Origin: Chloroflexota bacterium
GTDB taxonomy: Bacteria; Chloroflexota; Anaerolineae; Aggregatilineales; Phototrophicaceae
Reading direction: 5' to 3'
DNA length: 62,716 bases
Assembly: GCA_009841405.1 (NCBI GenBank)
Contig: VXLV01000089.1
Location: 36,527 to 99,242 of the forward strand
The translations under genes were made by a program, and so were the position numbers. Below, in pieces: positions 35,393 through 43,526 of this stretch (position 1 is the stretch's first letter; each line of letters opens with the position of its first letter). Under the pieces are notes generated by a model. It saw only the letters and a list, made by a program, of their open reading frames with translations. It was not told the DNA's origin and did no database searches.

Positions 35393-36478
35393 ATGCCACA
35401 TTTGGAAATCCATGACCTGACGGTATCGTACGTGAAGGACCAGCCAACGCTGGAGCGGTTCAACCTGGGTGTTGAGCAAGGGGAATTGCTGTCCTTGCTG
35501 GGGCCGAGCGGCTGCGGCAAGACGACGACCTTGCGCAGCGTCGCGGGCTTCATTCAACCCGATGCCGGCCGGATCGTCATTGACGGGCGGGATTATACGC
35601 GCCTGCCCCCCAATCAGCGCGATATTGGTCTGGTCTTCCAGAGCTATGCGCTGTTTCCGCATCTCAGCGTCTTCGACAATGTCGCCTTTGGCCTGCGGAT
35701 GCGGCGTGTTTCCCGGAACAAGGTCCGCAGCCGCGTCACCACAGCGTTGGAAATGGTGGGATTGGAAGCCTTTGCCAAGCGCCGTCCGGCGCAGCTTTCG
35801 GGCGGCCAGCAGCAGCGCGTCGCCCTCGCCCGCGCCACCGTGATCGAACCGCAAGTGCTACTTCTTGACGAACCGCTGAGCAATCTGGACGCGCGCCTGC
35901 GGGTCGATATGCGGCAAGAGATTCGGCGTTTGCAGCAGCAACTCGGCATCACCACCCTCTACGTGACCCACGACCAGGTGGAGGCGATGAGCATCTCCGA
36001 CCGCGTGGTGGTGATGAACCAGGGCGAAATCGAGCAGATTGGCACGCCCGAGAGCATTTTTGCGGCGCCGGAAACCGCCTTTGTGGCAGACTTCATGGGC
36101 TTCGACAATCACTTTAGCGCGGCGGTCATCGCCTTGCGGGATAGCAAGCTGACGGTGGAATGGGGCGGCGCGCCCATTGAGCTGCGTTGGCGCTCCAAGA
36201 TCGGGTCGCCTCAAATCGGCGACCGGGCGGAGGTTTTCTTTCGCGCTGACGATGCCAGCTTGACCGCGGGGCGGGATGCGCATGGTCTCGCCGGCGAGGT
36301 CATCCTGAGCACCTTTCATGGCACGGAGTTGCGCTACCTGGTCGACACTGAAATCGGAGAATTCAGCATCATGCAGGACAGCGCCAGCGAGCGCTACGCC
36401 CCCGGCGCGGCGGTGACCGTGCAGCCGCATACGGGTAAGTGGATCGCCATCTTTGGTGAAAGGGAGCAGCCGGCATGA
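35393..36478 (+). CDS. ABC transporter ATP-binding protein, PotA type
   Basis: A 361-residue ATPase. Walker A is LLGPSGCGKTTTLRS (about 34-48), the Q-loop is GLVFQSYALFPHLSVFDNV, the signature is QLSGGQQQRVALARA (about 133), and Walker B is VLLLDEPLSNLDA with the switch His in YVTHDQVEAMSISDRVVV. A C-terminal TOBE-type domain (about 245-361) completes the PotA/MalK arrangement. The ATG follows the PotC-like stop by three bases. Its own stop overlaps the ATG of the phosphorylase gene (ATGA), tying transport to nucleoside breakdown. Confidence 0.94.
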   Translation: MPHLEIHDLTVSYVKDQPTLERFNLGVEQGELLSLLGPSGCGKTTTLRSVAGFIQPDAGRIVIDGRDYTRLPPNQRDIGLVFQSYALFPHLSVFDNVAFGLRMRRVSRNKVRSRVTTALEMVGLEAFAKRRPAQLSGGQQQRVALARATVIEPQVLLLDEPLSNLDARLRVDMRQEIRRLQQQLGITTLYVTHDQVEAMSISDRVVVMNQGEIEQIGTPESIFAAPETAFVADFMGFDNHFSAAVIALRDSKLTVEWGGAPIELRWRSKIGSPQIGDRAEVFFRADDASLTAGRDAHGLAGEVILSTFHGTELRYLVDTEIGEFSIMQDSASERYAPGAAVTVQPHTGKWIAIFGEREQPA

Positions 36479-37221
36479 CCGACTCGCAAACAGCCGAAAT
36501 CCAGAAGCATATTCGCTGCGCGCCCGGGGATGTCGCCCGCAGCGTGCTGCTGCCGGGCGACCCGGCGCGCGCCCATCGCATTGGCGAACAGCTTGAAGAC
36601 GCCCGCTTGGTCGCCGAGAATCGGGAATATGTGGTGATCACGGGCAAGACCAACGGGGTCGCCGTCAGCGTGTGTTCGACCGGGATCGGCGGCTCATCGG
36701 CCGCTATCGCCCTGGAAGAATTAAGCAATGTCGGAGCGGAGGTGTTTATTCGCGTTGGTTCCGCAGGTGGGCGGCGCGCGGACATACCGATCGGCTCGCT
36801 GGTAGTGGTGACGGCTGCGTATCGCGGCGACGGCGTTTCGGACGAATACTTGCCGCTTGGCTTCCCGGCAGTGGCCGACCTGGATGTCAACAACGCCTTG
36901 ATCCGGGCGGCGAAGGAACTCGGGATTAGCGCCTTCAGCGGCATCGGGACAACGCGCAGCGCCTTTTACGCGCGCCATCCGGAGCTCAACGAAACGTTGC
37001 GGCGTGCCGGCGTCGTCGCTGCGGAAATGGAAGCGGCGACGCTGTTTATCGTCGGTACGCTCCGCGGGGCGAAAGTCGGTTGCGTGGTCGCCACCGATTC
37101 CAATATCTACCTGGACGCGCAACCCTCGCTGGCCGAGAAAGAGGCGCTCTACATGCAGGGCGAAGCGCTGACCATCCGTACCGCGCTGCGAGCCGCGCAA
37201 TTGCTGGAAGGACGATCCTGA
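36475..37221 (+). CDS. uridine phosphorylase-family nucleoside phosphorylase
   Basis: A 248-residue enzyme of the PNP/UDP family, which cleaves nucleosides with phosphate to base and ribose-1-phosphate. It has VLLPGDPARAHRIGEQL (phosphate-binding GDPxR, about 25-32), VCSTGIGGSSAAIALEEL (about 65-82), EVFIRVGSAGGRR (about 89) and VVAAEMEAATLF (about 180), with the Glu-Met-Glu that holds the ribose. Family features sit between Udp and purine-type enzymes. Because adenine deaminase follows, release of adenine from adenosine is a reasonable guess. It overlaps both neighbours (ATGA upstream, TGATG downstream), so the three are tightly coupled. Confidence 0.88.
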   Translation: MTDSQTAEIQKHIRCAPGDVARSVLLPGDPARAHRIGEQLEDARLVAENREYVVITGKTNGVAVSVCSTGIGGSSAAIALEELSNVGAEVFIRVGSAGGRRADIPIGSLVVVTAAYRGDGVSDEYLPLGFPAVADLDVNNALIRAAKELGISAFSGIGTTRSAFYARHPELNETLRRAGVVAAEMEAATLFIVGTLRGAKVGCVVATDSNIYLDAQPSLAEKEALYMQGEALTIRTALRAAQLLEGRS

Positions 37222-38933
37222 TGGAATTCGACATCCTGCTGACGAACGCGAGGATTGCCGATGTCTTCCGCTACAGGCTTTTCGAGGGCTGGATTGGCGT
37301 CCGCGGCGGGCGCTTTGTCGCGGTTGAAGCGGGCGACGCGCCGGCGGGCATCCGCGCAGCCGAAACCCATGACCTCGCCGGGCGCATTGTCGCGCCCGGT
37401 CTGATCGATTCGCATCTGCATATTGAATCCAGCTTGCTGACACCGCGCCGCTTCGCCGAAGCCGTGCTGCCCTTCGGCACGACGACGATCCTCAGCGACC
37501 CGCATGAAGTCGGCAATGTCGCGGGCGAAGCGGGAGTGAGATGGATGATCGCCGCCTCTCAGGATTTGCCGCTGAGAATTTATCATTCGATTCCGAGTTG
37601 TGTTCCCGCCACCGCGCCGGAGCTGGAATGGACGGGCGAAGTATTTGACGCCGGCGCGATTCAGCGCCTGGCGCGGCAGCCGTCGGTCATCGCCTTGGGC
37701 GAAGTGATGGATTACCGCGGTCTGCTGGGGCCGAATGAACGCTTGCGCGCGATTGTGGCGGCGGCGCGAGAAAACAATCTGATAGTCGAAGGGCATATCC
37801 CCACGCTTTCGGGTCTTGAACTCTCGCAATACCTGGCGCATGGCATCAGCTCCGATCACACCTTGACCTTCGCGGCGAAGATCCAGGAGCAAATCTCCAA
37901 GGGCCTGGCGGTCATGCTGCAAACCAAGTCGGTGACGCCGGAGAATTTGGCTGCCGTCGCGGATTTGCCTGACCGCTCGCATATCATACTCGTCACCGAT
38001 GACATCGAGCCGTCGCTGCTAACCGATGGGCGGGGGCATCTGTCGCGGATTGTGGCGCTGGCGATCGAATGCGGCATGCCGCCGCTGGAAGCGATCGCCG
38101 CCGCGAGCATTCGCCCGGCGCGTTATCTTGGCCTTCGCGATCACGGCGCGATCGCCCCCGGTTTCTTGGCTGATTTCCTGGTCATGGACGACATTGCCGC
38201 CTTCCCGCCTATGCAGGTCTACGTCGGCGGTCAAACGGTGGCGAAAGCGGGCGCGATGGCCGCCCCGATCACGCGCGAGAATCCAGCGCAGCCGGACTAC
38301 CCGGGCATTCCGGGAAACTTTGCCGCTGACGACTTTAAGCTGGACTGCCATGGCCGGGGCGGGAGCGCGCAGGCGCAGATCGTGGCTCTGCAAAACAGGC
38401 ATTCGACTCTGACTCGTCTGGAGCAGGCGACGGTGCGTTTGCAGGCCGGGCACGCGCTGTTTCAGGCGGATGACGGACTCGCGCTGGCCTCTGTGATCGC
38501 GCGGGACGAGTCGTCGCGGACGGTGGGCCTTATCGCCAATACCGGGCTGAAGCAGGGGGCATGGGCCAGCAGCGTCGCCCATGATTGCCACAATCTGCTC
38601 GTGATTGGCCGCAGCCCGGCAGCGATGGCGCAGGCCGCCAATGCGGTGCAGAGAATGGGCGGGGGCGTCGCCGTGGCTTGGGATGAGGGCCTTATCGCCT
38701 CTTTGCGGCTGCCATATTTCGGCTTGCTGAGTGATGAGCCGGTAGCCGACGTGGCGGACGGTTTGGCGGCCGTGGAAGACGCGATGCGGGGTCTCGGCGC
38801 GCATCAGACACGCCCCTTCCTGACATTTTCGATCATGAGTCTGAGCGTCAGCCCATACGCGAAATTCACCGACAGAGGCATTGTCGACACTGAATCGCGC
38901 CGGTTGATTCAGCCCATTTCAACGGACGTGTAG
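37221..38933 (+). CDS. ade: adenine deaminase
   Basis: A 570-residue enzyme that converts adenine to hypoxanthine plus ammonia. The metal-binding barrel is typical of Ade: RIVAPGLIDSHLHIESSLL (HxH, about 60), ILSDPHEVGNVAG (about 92), ALGEVMDYRGLLGPNERL, VEGHIPTLSGLELSQYLAHGI (about 187) with the following SSDHT, and ILVTDDIEPSLL (Asp). The C-terminal Ade domain (about 400-570) is present. The start is ATG 37221, overlapping the phosphorylase stop as TGATG; an upstream extension would lie inside that gene. In this operon it would channel imported adenine or adenosine into hypoxanthine. Confidence 0.94.
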   Translation: MEFDILLTNARIADVFRYRLFEGWIGVRGGRFVAVEAGDAPAGIRAAETHDLAGRIVAPGLIDSHLHIESSLLTPRRFAEAVLPFGTTTILSDPHEVGNVAGEAGVRWMIAASQDLPLRIYHSIPSCVPATAPELEWTGEVFDAGAIQRLARQPSVIALGEVMDYRGLLGPNERLRAIVAAARENNLIVEGHIPTLSGLELSQYLAHGISSDHTLTFAAKIQEQISKGLAVMLQTKSVTPENLAAVADLPDRSHIILVTDDIEPSLLTDGRGHLSRIVALAIECGMPPLEAIAAASIRPARYLGLRDHGAIAPGFLADFLVMDDIAAFPPMQVYVGGQTVAKAGAMAAPITRENPAQPDYPGIPGNFAADDFKLDCHGRGGSAQAQIVALQNRHSTLTRLEQATVRLQAGHALFQADDGLALASVIARDESSRTVGLIANTGLKQGAWASSVAHDCHNLLVIGRSPAAMAQAANAVQRMGGGVAVAWDEGLIASLRLPYFGLLSDEPVADVADGLAAVEDAMRGLGAHQTRPFLTFSIMSLSVSPYAKFTDRGIVDTESRRLIQPISTDV

Positions 38934-39020
38934 CAGCGCTCGAGAAACTGGGCGGCGCTGGCTTTGAAAGCCGCCGTCGGCTATGCTTTCGCGCGCCAAG
39001 GCCAAGCAGCGGAGAAGCAG

Positions 39021-40358
39021 ATGCCCGATCAAGAACGCGTAGCGCGATCAATGGAACTTTATCGGCGCGCCGAAGCGCTCATCCCCGGGCGCACCCAACT
39101 GATAAGCCGGCGCTCCAGCCAATTTGCGCATGGCAATAGCCCGATCTACGCCGGGCGGGCCAAGGGCGCGCGCTTCATCGATGTCGACGAAAACGAATAT
39201 ATCGACTGGGTCAACGCGGTTGGCGCGGTCATCCTGGGCCACGCCGACGCCGCCGTCGACAGCGCCGTCAAAGCGCAGATCGACCGCGGCAGCATCTACA
39301 CGCTCAACAGCGCCCTCGAAATTGAGCTGGCGGAATTGCTCGGCGAAGTCGTTCCCAGCGCGGAGATGGCGCGTTATACCAAGGGCGGCGGCGAGGCGAA
39401 CGCGGTGGCGGCGCGCATCGCCCGCGGCGTCACCGGCCGCGACCTGATTCTCTTCAGCGGCTATCACGGCTGGCACGATTGGTATCAGTCGGCCAATTAT
39501 CTGGTTGATCCTGAAAGCGGCGAGTTCCCCTTCGCCGGCATTGAGCCCATCGGCGTGCCGGCGGCATTGGCGGGCACGGCCTTGCCCTTCGCCTGGGGGG
39601 ATTTGGATGCGCTGCGCGACCTGCTGCGGGCGCATGATGGCGCGGTCGCGGCGATCATGATGGAGCCGATGCGCTCCGAGCTGCCGCCGCCGGGCTACCT
39701 GGAAGGCGTGAAATCGCTGGCGCGCGCGCATGGCGCCCTGCTGATCTTCGACGAAGTTTCCTGCGGATTCCGGCCGCATATCGGCGGCGCGCAAGCCTAC
39801 CTGGGCGTGACGCCCGACATGACCGTGCTGGCGAAGGCGATGTCCAACGGCTACCCGATGGGTGCGGTAGTTGGCTCGCGCGCGGCCATGGAACCGGCGA
39901 GCCGCATGTTTATTTCCAGTTCTTACTGGAGCGACAACCTGGGCCTGGCCGCCAGCCTGACCACCATCCGCGAGCTGGAAAGGCGCGATTCCGCCCGCCG
40001 ATTCGAGGCGCTGGGCACGGCGCTGATCGAGCAGCTGAATGGCGCGCTGCGGGAAGCTGGTCTGGCGGGCGTCTGCGGCGGCGTGTTCTGGAATCCAGCG
40101 CTGCGTTTTGACTTGCCCGATGAAAGCCTGCGCCCGGCCGCCAACACCATTTTCATCCAGGAGATGGCGCGCCGCGGCATCCACTGCAATATGAGTTTCA
40201 AAGCCACCCTGGCGCACAGGCCCGAGGACATCGAGATTACGGCGCGCTGCGCTGCCGAAGCCTTCGCGCTGATCAAAGGCGGCCTCGAAAGCGGCGATCT
40301 GCCCCAACTGCTGGAGAGCGACTTGACCAAAGAACCCTTCCGCCGGCTGGTGCGATGA
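39021..40358 (+). CDS. class III aminotransferase, glutamate-1-semialdehyde mutase-like
   Basis: A 445-residue PLP enzyme. It opens MPDQERVARSMELYRRAEAL and has FIDVDENEYIDWVNAVGAVI, KGGGEANAVAARIARGVTGR and FSGYHGWHDWYQSAN (about 142). LLIFDEVSCGFRPHIGG supplies the cofactor Asp (about 242). MTVLAKAMSNGYPMGAVVG contains the PLP Lys (about 272). The architecture is that of glutamate-1-semialdehyde aminomutase, but no heme genes are near and many catabolic aminotransferases share it. GGAG seven bases upstream sets the start; the frame could extend to 38964. It is first in a run of six plus-strand genes, and the next gene overlaps its stop (ATGA). Probably it transaminates an aldehyde or keto intermediate of the cluster's substrate. 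Confidence 0.85.
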   Translation: MPDQERVARSMELYRRAEALIPGRTQLISRRSSQFAHGNSPIYAGRAKGARFIDVDENEYIDWVNAVGAVILGHADAAVDSAVKAQIDRGSIYTLNSALEIELAELLGEVVPSAEMARYTKGGGEANAVAARIARGVTGRDLILFSGYHGWHDWYQSANYLVDPESGEFPFAGIEPIGVPAALAGTALPFAWGDLDALRDLLRAHDGAVAAIMMEPMRSELPPPGYLEGVKSLARAHGALLIFDEVSCGFRPHIGGAQAYLGVTPDMTVLAKAMSNGYPMGAVVGSRAAMEPASRMFISSSYWSDNLGLAASLTTIRELERRDSARRFEALGTALIEQLNGALREAGLAGVCGGVFWNPALRFDLPDESLRPAANTIFIQEMARRGIHCNMSFKATLAHRPEDIEITARCAAEAFALIKGGLESGDLPQLLESDLTKEPFRRLVR

Positions 40359-41482
40359 GAATCGTTGACGCCGGCGTCATCACGGCGGGCGCGCCCGGGA
40401 CAGACCGCGCGGTTTACACCTTTCCGGCGCTGCTGGCGTGCCGCGATGGGACGCTGCTGCTGACTTGTCGGCGCGGCTCGGATAAAGACTGCGCCGATGA
40501 ATGGGTCGAGCTATACCGCTCGGTTAATGGCGGGCTAAGCTGGACGCGCATGGAGAGCGAAATTCCGCCGGCGCGCGTCGGCGGCGCGACGAGTTCACTG
40601 CGTCTCGTTTATCTGACCGAGCTGGAGGCGGGCCACTTGCTGGCGGCGTCGATGTGGATCGACCGCGAGTCGCATCCTGGCGCGCCGCTCTTCAATCCGC
40701 GCACGGAGGGCTGCCTGCCGATGGGCATCTTTTTGGCCGATTCCTTTGACGGCGGGCACAGCTTTAGCGCCTGGCGGCCGCTGGACTTGCCCGCCGATAT
40801 CGGGCCGCCCAGCTTGACCAACCCCGTGATCAAGCTGCCGGATGGCGCCTTGCTGCTCTCGGTCGAGACGAACAAGCAATACTTCGACGCGAGCAAATGG
40901 TTTCAGCGGGTCGTCGCGCTGCGCTCGTATGACGGCGGGCTGAGCTGGGACGCGCCCAGCGACGCCGGTTGCGATCCCAGCGGGCGGATCTTCCACTGGG
41001 ATCAGCGCGTCGGGCTGGCGGCGGACGGCGGCCTGGTCAGCTTCGCCTGGATCTACGATACCGAGACGGGGCGTTACTGTAATATCCGGCGCCGACTCAG
41101 CCCGGACTCGGGCCGGACCTGGACAGCGGCGCAGGACATCGGCATCGCCGACCAAGCCGGGCGCCCGGCGATGCTGCCCGACGGACGCGTCGTGCTGGCT
41201 TGGGTCGACCGCTTCGGCAGCGGCTCGATCCGCGCGCGCCTGGCCGCCGCTGCCCGCGCCGACTTTGACCCGGGGGGCGAAATCGTCATTTATGAGCAAA
41301 GCGAATATACGAAGCAGACGTCCGGGACTGCCGCAACGCTGGACGATATGAGCATCTGGACCTATGGTTTGCCTTACGCCGAGGCGCTGCCGGACGGCGA
41401 TGTCATGGTTGTCTATTATGCCGGCGATGGGCGGGCGATGGATATTCACTATGCGCGCTTGTCGCTTGACTTTTCGGGATGA
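40355..41482 (+). CDS. sialidase-fold (BNR/Asp-box) protein
   Basis: A 375-residue six-bladed propeller protein of the sialidase superfamily. Asp-box motifs are visible: SVNGGLSW (about 50), SFDGGHSF (about 130), SYDGGLSWD (about 190) and SPDSGRTW (about 248). Near the N-terminus AVYTFPALLACRDGTLLLTCRRG resembles the arginine-containing RxP region of these enzymes. No signal peptide is present, so if it is an enzyme it acts in the cytoplasm on imported material. Translationally coupled to the aminotransferase by ATGA. The catalytic Tyr/Glu set was not confirmed, so sialidase activity is not claimed. Confidence 0.75.
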   Translation: MRIVDAGVITAGAPGTDRAVYTFPALLACRDGTLLLTCRRGSDKDCADEWVELYRSVNGGLSWTRMESEIPPARVGGATSSLRLVYLTELEAGHLLAASMWIDRESHPGAPLFNPRTEGCLPMGIFLADSFDGGHSFSAWRPLDLPADIGPPSLTNPVIKLPDGALLLSVETNKQYFDASKWFQRVVALRSYDGGLSWDAPSDAGCDPSGRIFHWDQRVGLAADGGLVSFAWIYDTETGRYCNIRRRLSPDSGRTWTAAQDIGIADQAGRPAMLPDGRVVLAWVDRFGSGSIRARLAAAARADFDPGGEIVIYEQSEYTKQTSGTAATLDDMSIWTYGLPYAEALPDGDVMVVYYAGDGRAMDIHYARLSLDFSG

Positions 41483-41487
41483 CCGCA

Positions 41488-41515
41488 GCGGGCGATTCAC
41501 AGAATCGCCCCTACA
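41488..41515. repeat. palindromic repeat (reverse orientation)
   Basis: A unit with arms GGGCGATTC and GAATCGCCC, loop ACA, and CCTACA after it. It is a variant arm pair found once in this window, again fully complementary. It lies in the 63-base gap between the sialidase-like and amidohydrolase genes. Confidence 0.88.
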
Positions 41516-41545
41516 CCGCGCATTTTGGCGGGATTGGAATGTGAT

Positions 41546-42544
41546 ATGGCGCGCTGGACACTGACGCAAGCCGACCGCGAGTTCATCGCGCGCGATATCG
41601 AGCGCTTCTTGCCCGACCGTATCTTTGACGCGCACGCGCATCTCTTCTGCCACGAGCATTTTGACGAGCTGCCAGCCGCCTACTGCGACATGCCCGCGCG
41701 GCTGGGTCTGGCCGGCTATTATCACTTCATCGACTGGATTCACCCCGGCGGCCGCACGCGCGGCGGCTTGTTTTTTGGTTTGGCCTTCACTGGACATCGC
41801 GAGCGCAACAATCAATTCGTGGCTGAGGAAATGCGGAAGTCCCCGCGCGATCGCGACTTCGCGCAGATGATTATCGCGCCCGATATGTCAGCCGAGGCAA
41901 TTTACGCCGGCGTGAAGGCGGACGGTTTCGTCGGTCTGAAGTGCTATCATACGCTGGCGGCGGGCCATGAGCGGACCTGGGCGGCGCCGATTGAGGCTTA
42001 TCTGCCCGAAAGTCAGGCAGCGGTCGCTGGCGAGTTGGGCCTGTCAATCACCTTGCATATCGTGCGCGATCGCGCCTTGGCCGACCCGCTCAATCAAGCG
42101 ACCATCCGGCGCTACTGCGAGCGCTACAGCGACATGCGCCTGATCCTGGCGCACGCCGGGCGCGGCTTCAATCCCTGGCACACGATTGAGGGCATCGAGA
42201 GTTTGCGCGGCCTGGACAACGTCTTCTTCGACACATCGGCGGTGACGGAAGCTGGCGCCTTCGAGGCGATCGTCGATGTCATGGGGCATGAGCGTCTGCT
42301 CTACGGCTCGGACTTTCCCGTGAGCCATGCGCGCGGCCGCTGCGTCGCCATCGGCGATTCTTTTCACTGGATTTACGCCGATGAGTTGCAGCTGGCGGAG
42401 AAGCACGCCGAATTGCGTCCCGTGCTGGTCGGCCTGGAGTCGCTGCGGGCGCTGCGCCTGGCTTGCTGGCGTCTGCGCCTGAGCGACGGGCAGATCGAGG
42501 ATATCTTCTACAATAACGCTACACAAGTGATTCCAGGAAAGTAA
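41546..42544 (+). CDS. amidohydrolase family 2 (metal-dependent hydrolase)
   Basis: A 332-residue TIM-barrel hydrolase. The N-terminal metal site is RIFDAHAHLFCHEHFDEL (HxH, about 30). GLKCYHTLAAGHERTW lies in mid-chain, followed by SITLHIVRDRALADP (about 172) with a metal His. LILAHAGRGFNPWHTIEGIE (about 201) and RLLYGSDFPVSHARG (about 254), with the catalytic Asp, complete the set. Amidohydrolase_2 members hydrolyse lactones, decarboxylate, or cleave C-C bonds. In a sugar-acid cluster lactonase activity is plausible but unproven. ATG 41546 is chosen as it starts just before the conserved region; an in-frame start at 41525 is possible. Confidence 0.82.
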   Translation: MARWTLTQADREFIARDIERFLPDRIFDAHAHLFCHEHFDELPAAYCDMPARLGLAGYYHFIDWIHPGGRTRGGLFFGLAFTGHRERNNQFVAEEMRKSPRDRDFAQMIIAPDMSAEAIYAGVKADGFVGLKCYHTLAAGHERTWAAPIEAYLPESQAAVAGELGLSITLHIVRDRALADPLNQATIRRYCERYSDMRLILAHAGRGFNPWHTIEGIESLRGLDNVFFDTSAVTEAGAFEAIVDVMGHERLLYGSDFPVSHARGRCVAIGDSFHWIYADELQLAEKHAELRPVLVGLESLRALRLACWRLRLSDGQIEDIFYNNATQVIPGK

Positions 42545-42592
42545 AGCGAATGACGGCTGTAACAACGCAATCTCCAAAATCAGCGAAAGGCG

Positions 42593-42619
42593 GTAGGGGC
42601 GAGCCGGTGGCTCGCCCAC
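42593..42619. repeat. palindromic repeat
   Basis: An intact unit with arms GGGCGAGCC and GGCTCGCCC, loop GGT, in the 163-base gap before the SDR gene. Confidence 0.9.
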
Positions 42620-42707
42620 GCTCGCTAGAGTCCACAAATCACTTTTCGCAATACTAACTTGGACCTGATCAACTCATCATTCGGCAATCATAGCCCGGGA
42701 GGAATCC

Positions 42708-43514
42708 ATGCCACAATCGGAACCGAGCGTTCAGAGCTTGATGGACTTAAGCGGAAAGGTCGCCATTGTGACCGGCGCCGCCGGCTGGCTGGGCTCGGCG
42801 ATGAGTCGGGCGCTGGCGGAAGCGGGCGCGCGCCTGGTCGTCACCAGCCGCGACGGCGCCAGCGCCGAAGCCTTCGCCGCGAGTTTGCCGGGGGCCGGGC
42901 ATCTGGGGCTGGCGTTCTCGCAGGGCGACACGGACAGCATCCCCGGCTTCGTGGCGGATGTTGTCGAGCGCATGGGCCAGATTGATGTGCTGGTCAACAA
43001 CGCCTATGGCGGGCCGCCGGCCGATATCGATACCGCCACTGCCGACGATTTCGACCAGGCTTATCACACCGGCGTCACGGCCTATTTCTTGCTGGCGCGG
43101 GATGTCGCCTTGCATCTGCGCGGGCGCGGCGTCGGCGGCGCCATCATCAACATCGGCAGCATGTACGGGGTGGTGGCCAGCTACCCCGACGCCTATGAAG
43201 GCCTGGGCGTCAACAGCCCGCCGAATTATCACGGGCTGAAAGGCGGGCTCGTGCACCTGACGCGTCACCTGGCGGCTTACTGGGCGCGCGACGATATTCG
43301 CGTCAATTGCATCAGCCCGGGGCCATTTCCCAAGCTGCCAGACATCGACGAGGCGCATCCCGGCTTTATTGAACGTCTCGAGGCGAAAGTACCGCTCGGG
43401 CGGATGGGCAAGCCGGAAGAGCTCAAGGGCGTGGTCCTGCTGTTGGCGAGCGACGCCGGCAGTTATATCACCGGGCAGAATATCCTGGTGGACGGCGGCT
43501 GGACGGCCTGGTAG
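42708..43514 (+). CDS. short-chain dehydrogenase/reductase
   Basis: A 268-residue SDR. The NAD(P) site is VAIVTGAAGWLGSAMSRALA (about 18-37), a variant of TGxxxGIG with Trp-Leu. NNAYGG stands where NNAG is usual. The catalytic residues are Ser in INIGSMYG (about 147) and Tyr/Lys in YHGLKGGLVHL (about 175). ISPGPFPKLPDIDEAHPGF and ITGQNILVDGGWTAW close the fold. GGAGG precedes the ATG. The stop codon reads TAGGGGAGGG and so doubles as the ribosome-binding region of the ferritin-like gene 12 bases further on, a sign of co-translation. Substrate unknown; oxidation of a hydroxy acid or sugar is likely from context. Confidence 0.88.
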   Translation: MPQSEPSVQSLMDLSGKVAIVTGAAGWLGSAMSRALAEAGARLVVTSRDGASAEAFAASLPGAGHLGLAFSQGDTDSIPGFVADVVERMGQIDVLVNNAYGGPPADIDTATADDFDQAYHTGVTAYFLLARDVALHLRGRGVGGAIINIGSMYGVVASYPDAYEGLGVNSPPNYHGLKGGLVHLTRHLAAYWARDDIRVNCISPGPFPKLPDIDEAHPGFIERLEAKVPLGRMGKPEELKGVVLLLASDAGSYITGQNILVDGGWTAW

Positions 43515-43526
43515 GGGAGGGCAGCC

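Noticed and set aside
32637..36478. Plain polyamine (spermidine/putrescine) importer
   Set aside because: Family similarity is real, but the operon ends in nucleoside phosphorylase and adenine deaminase with overlapping starts, which points to a nucleoside or base ligand. Kept as an alternative only.
39021..40358. Heme-pathway HemL (glutamate-1-semialdehyde aminomutase)
   Set aside because: No other heme genes are near, and it is translationally coupled to a sialidase-like gene, so a catabolic aminotransferase is more likely.
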